A DNA stretch of 64,000 nucleotides, taken from positions 4,402,001 through 4,466,000 of the forward strand of contig NC_064682.1 of the NCBI RefSeq assembly GCF_023278565.1, written 5' to 3'. The position numbers were made by a program, and so were the translations under genes. This document shows positions 59,642-64,000 of this stretch, piece after piece. How positions within the stretch are numbered: the first letter of the stretch is position 1; each line of letters starts with the position of its first letter. This stretch comes from Colletotrichum lupini. Lineage: Eukaryota; Ascomycota; Sordariomycetes; Glomerellales; Glomerellaceae. The notes beneath the pieces were generated by a model, which ran no database searches, had not been told where the DNA came from, and worked only from the letters and a program-made list of their open reading frames with translations.

Positions 59642-61423
59642 TTACGCCTCACTCTCCTGTTTCCATTTCTCCAACATCCTATCCTCAGCGTCGTATCCAT
59701 AAGCCCACGATTGAGTGAGGGGGTCAGACCACTGATTTGGGCTGCTCGCAAACTTGCGACCCTCAACTTCGGGACGCATCGCCTCATCTCGAGCCTTCTG
59801 TTCGGGGCCATCCTTGAAATGCCATAGCAGGGCATTCACCATGCTGGCCTCCTGCATCATTGAAGTGCGTGATTTCCTTTCTCCCTGAAACACTTGAAGC
59901 GCAAGACCGAGCTGTTCACGATTCTGAATATTGTTGAGGGCCACAGCCAGAGCGGCACCGTCTTCAACCGCCATGGCTGCCCCCTGCGACATGTAGGGGG
60001 GCATTGCATGGGCTGCATCGCCGAGGATAACAAGACGCTCGGAATCCGCGACCCAATTATCCAACGGGACGCCAGCCATCAAGGGCCACTTGATTGTGGT
60101 GTCAATCAGTTCGATGATCTTGGTGAGCCTACGATATGTCAACAAGTTGAGCAAATATGTTTTGAAAACAAACGGGCACTGGGGTCATACTGTGAGTCCC
60201 AACCCCGGAATTCTGCTCTCATCTCTCCCAGAATTTCGGCTTGAGTCTTTTGTTCCCACGTTGAAGGATCCCTCGAGTCCCTGTGAGATAGCACCATGTT
60301 GAAGGATTCGCCGGCAGCAATAGTGTAAGTCATGACGTGACGATCTTCGCCAATCCTATGGAGCATGTTAGACCGCCATCTCTGACATACTTGATCGTAT
60401 ATGAACTCACCAGACGTGCAATCCAGGCTTCTCAAGGATCCAGGCAATTTCTGGAATCCTTCTCATCTTACTGACATCTACTGTGGCTCGGTAGACTGCA
60501 AAGCCAGTGTAGTTCGTTGCCCCAGCTTGGTTGGAGGGAAGCAGACTTCTAGCTACCGACTTGACGCCTACGTCGCAAGGGGATATTAGCCGAGATCAAG
60601 ACCGCATCTATGACATGAAGGAGGTGCTCACCATCGGCAGCAACAATGAGATCAGCTGAAAAAGCCTCGCCGCTAGCCAGAGTCGCACTTGGTAGGTGAG
60701 GGTTATAGCCAGCGACCCTGCTATCCAAGCGAACCGCAACCCCGAGGTCCTTGGCCCGCTGATAGAGAGCAGAGTGGAGGTGAGCACGATGTGCGACGTA
60801 GTATGGTGCCCCGCAGAGCTCGATAAATGTTTCAGAGAGATCAGTAAAGCCAATACGATGGCCATTCTCCCAGCGACGGAACGAGATGCCGTCAGGCCGT
60901 ACTGCCTGCTCTGCCATGATATCCATCACCCCCCATCTTTGAAGGAGCTTGCTGGAGTTTGGCGGAATCTGGATGCCGGCGCCAACCTATAATTAGTGGT
61001 CAGATGGCCCAAGAGGCTCCGATTGACATCGTATGGATGGGTTGCAGGAAAGCTTACCTCTGATAATTGAGCGGCCTGTTCCAAGACAGTAACATGATGG
61101 CCACTTCTCGCCAGAGCAACTGCGGTTGCAAGCCCGCCAAGACCAGCTCCGACAATGAGGATATCAAGAGCAATCAGCGTTGATGGGGTGCTCTCTGATG
61201 TGTTCCCATCCTTTTCGAAGTTCAGGCCTCGAAGAAAGTTGAGGCTGTTGGAGGGATAAGACGTGGAAAGCGGCTTACGATGGCCAGCTAGCCCGTTATG
61301 CTGTTTACTGTGCAACTCATCGCCGACCTGACCTTTTGTCCGCTCATTCTCGTTCTGTAACTTGTGAGACCGAACGAATAGGTCCTGCGAGGCAGGCTGA
61401 ATTACTTTGGTAGCAGCGGGCAT
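59642..61423 (-). CDS. FAD-dependent monooxygenase, salicylate/3-hydroxybenzoate hydroxylase type (509 aa)
   Basis: Five exons: 61058-61423, 60632-60986, 60411-60567, 60191-60355 and 59642-60128. Class A flavin monooxygenase motifs are complete: the dinucleotide fold ILIVGAGLGGLATAVALARSG (Gly92, 94, 97), VGAGIQIPPNSSKLL formed across intron 1, the DG motif DLIVAADG, and GDAAHAMPPYMSQGAAMAVED with Asp385. Relatives hydroxylate salicylate or hydroxybenzoates with NAD(P)H and oxygen. With a gentisate dioxygenase in the same block, hydroxylation to gentisate (from salicylate or 3-hydroxybenzoate) is the favoured role, but a catechol-forming salicylate 1-hydroxylase cannot be ruled out. About 85 residues precede the FAD fold, against fewer than 15 in most relatives, with no internal Met to start later. 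It is convergent with the broken regulator. Confidence 0.87.
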
Positions 61424-61675
61424 TTTGGAAAAAGTTGAAATCGAGGGAATGTGGAGTCGGAGACTAGATAAAAAGATCGTCTACAACTTAAAGCGTCACC
61501 GTGTTACCTGATTGGGAATTTGTAATCAAATCCTTGGTTTATATGAAAGAGGTCCTTTATTATTTCGTGGCTACAAGACCTGGTAACGGATGCATCCCGT
61601 GCCCATTGCCGTGGATTAAGCGTCGTAAACACCTTAGTAACCTAAGCTGTCACGAGTTATAGCACGTAGCAATGG
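61424..61675 (-). promoter_or_regulatory. Short promoter region of the flavin monooxygenase
   Basis: Only about 250 bp of normal-composition DNA remain between the start codon and the AT-rich block, so the upstream control region may be shortened or lie next to RIP-type heterochromatin. No specific factor site was identified. Confidence 0.4.
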
Positions 61676-64000
61676 GCATACGGAGTATAGTAAAAGTAGC
61701 TTAACTATTAAAATAAAATTAGATAAAAAAAAAGGTCTATATATATAATATCTAAGATAGATATATAATTTAGTACGTAACGGGTACTTTATAAAGTACG
61801 ATTATTATCCCTATTACGTAATATACCCCCTAATTACTATTATTAAGGAGCTATTATGCTTAAAATAGAATCTCTAAATACCCTTATAAAGGCCTAATTT
61901 AGTTAAATATAAATAAATAAAAAATAAGTATAAGGGATATACGTTTTTTAAACTACGTTTATTATAAATATATCCCTTTATTTAAAATAAATAAAATCCT
62001 AACTTAAAATAGTATATATTTTATTATTTTTAATATATAAATTACTAAGGGCGAGGCTATTTAACTACTTTATATATATTTAAATTCTTATAATATCGCT
62101 TAATTATTATTATCTTTTTTTTTTAACTTTTTATAATTATTATAAATACCCCTATTTATTACGCGCGCGCGCTTATATTATTAAATCGTTTATTAATTTT
62201 ATTTTAAATATAATATTTAATATATTTAGAAATAATAATAAGTTTTATATAATTTCTATAATACTTTTTATATACGTATTATATAGTTTATTAAGAGTTT
62301 AAATAGGTAATAATATTAACGAGCCCTTTTAAGTTATTACCCCCCTCCGTAACTTCTTATTTATTTATTAAAGCTTAGTTACTAAGCTCTTCTTTTTTAG
62401 CTAAGAGGATATTAAAGTTACTAATTAAAATACCGAGGACTTTATTAAGTTCGAGGATCTTTTTAGTAGCTATAATAAGAGTAATAATAAGGTAAATAAT
62501 AATAATAAAAACTTTAATAAGCTTTTATTTATCCTCCCCTTAAAGTTTAAAAATAAAAATAAGACTAGTTTAAATAATAAGCTCTTTAAAAAGGGTATAT
62601 TATATACTTATTATTTTAAAAGTTTATATTTAATATTATTTTAAAATTTAAAAAACGTAAAGTTAGCTCTTTTTAAAAGAGTAATAAGAAGTAAAAGAGA
62701 ACGCTAAGAGGCTAAAGTACCCTTTATAATAAATATAATTCTTTTTACTATTCTAAGCCTATTTAATATATATTTAGTCTTTAAAAAGCTTAAGGGAGAG
62801 GTTTTTAAAAAATAAGAGATTTAGTCCTTACCTTATTTTAAAATAGCCCTTTAATATATTAATTTTAAAAATAGTAGTTATTATTTTATAAAAAGTAATA
62901 GCTAGTATACGTACTATTTTAATAGCCGTTTAGTTAAAAAGTATATTAATATACCGGTCGTTTTATAGCTAATAGCCTAGGTCCTTATTAAGGTTATTAT
63001 AAATAACGCTCCTTTTTTTATAAATATATTATCCTTTTTTATTATTAAAAAGCGTACTTCTAATTATAATTTTAGTAAAATATTATTAAGCTTTATAATA
63101 TTATTTACTAAATATATAATAATTAGAAAATATATAAGAATTATATTAGTTTTTATATAAAGGACTTTTTTAATGCGCGCCCCTAGTCCTTTTTTATATT
63201 TATTATAATTATTTATAACTAACTTCTTATTATATTACCCGCTTTTATATTTTAAATTATTAACTTAATAGTTATTTTGGCTCCCGCGCCCCTCGTTACT
63301 TTTATTATTCTTAGCTTTATAAACTTCGAAGTACGTAAAATATATTTCTTAATATATATATTAACCCTCTTTTTTAATAACGCTATACTCTTAGTAATTA
63401 TATATTTTATAAATTAGGAGTTTAAATAATAAGTATAAGCTCAGGTTTTATTTTTATATATATATACTCTATAGGGTAAGGTTATTTTAAGAGTTTAGGC
63501 CTTTAAGTTATAAAAAGTTTTTATTTTATTTATTTTAGGCCTCTGGGCCGTATTCTAAGTTCTATTTATCGTCTACTTTTAAATATTAAGTTTTTTTAAG
63601 CGTAGCTTAAATTAATTATTTTTAACTATTTTAGTTATTTATAATAGCTTTTTACGTATTATAAAAGTTAAGAAGTATATAGAAATATTCGAACTTAGCT
63701 TATAAAAGGTTTTTAATAAGTCTATTTATTAATATATTTTTTATTAATATATAAATAACTTCGAAGCTACCTTTAGTATACTCTTATTTTAGTTATATAT
63801 TCTATATATTAATATAATAAAGTTAAGTAGCTATTCTTTTTCTTTCTTTTATAACGAGTTAAATCGTTTACTAATTATTATAATTAAATAATTATACTTT
63901 TCTTAAGTTAAGGGTAATATTTTTAAAAAGGCGCTTTAGAACTATAGTCTTTTTTATAGTTTTTTTAAAATAAAAAAGCTTAGCTTTAGTAATTAACGTT
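61676..64000. repeat. AT-rich RIP block, unidentified repeat
   Basis: Composition switches abruptly to TA-dense DNA with no open frames up to the window's right edge. Remaining CG steps against almost no CA or TG match RIP. I could not recognise a protein remnant on either strand, nor find the CAGCGCTTATACCC ends of the hAT-like element here. It is probably another inactivated transposon, cut by the window edge. Confidence 0.7.

Noticed and set aside
61676..64000. Second copy of the hAT-like element
   Set aside because: No CAGCGCTTATACCC end or its complement was seen in this block; similarity is only in base composition.

Overview
The window is nuclear DNA of a filamentous ascomycete (Pezizomycotina, most likely a Sordariomycete). 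Genes have short introns of about 50-125 bp with fungal splice signals. Proteins are typical of moulds: laccase-like oxidases, GH43, berberine-bridge-like oxidase, Zn2Cys6 regulator, Sam50, Ubc6. Blocks of extremely AT-rich, stop-filled DNA show the C-to-T / G-to-A decay of repeat-induced point mutation (RIP). I could not decide genus or species. All exon models were built by eye from splice sites and reading phase; every multi-exon model closes in frame.

Layout. 1-6050: RIP-destroyed copia-type retrotransposon on the minus strand, running off the left edge. 6051-9094: no gene seen. 9095-9610: small secreted cysteine protein. 10308-15657: head-to-head pair of multicopper oxidases, one with intact copper ligands and one that has lost most of them. 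16209-17159: unknown low-complexity protein. 20289-21326: secreted GH43. 22906-24521: sugar transporter. 24937-27198: TMEM135-like membrane protein whose frame stays open for 98 codons after its stop. 29230-31858: BTB-like protein. 34807-36339: secreted FAD oxidase. 37228-38984 and 39775-40685: SAM50 and UBC6, divergent. 43556-45570: MFS transporter. 45907-47121: arrestin-like protein.

49389-61423 reads as an aromatic-acid catabolic cluster: an MFS transporter, gentisate 1,2-dioxygenase, a Zn2Cys6 regulator and a salicylate-hydroxylase-type flavin monooxygenase. The simplest reading is uptake of a hydroxybenzoate, hydroxylation to gentisate, then ring cleavage, under a local regulator. That regulator is split by a 3,215-bp DNA transposon (55502-58716) with 16-bp perfect inverted ends and an exact 8-bp target duplication, the hallmark of a hAT element; its body has been destroyed by RIP while the gene on both sides stays open and rejoins in frame. 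61676-64000 is a further AT-rich RIP block.

Most notable observations: the regulator disruption, the active/degenerate oxidase pair sharing one promoter, and the open frame behind the TMEM135-like stop codon.
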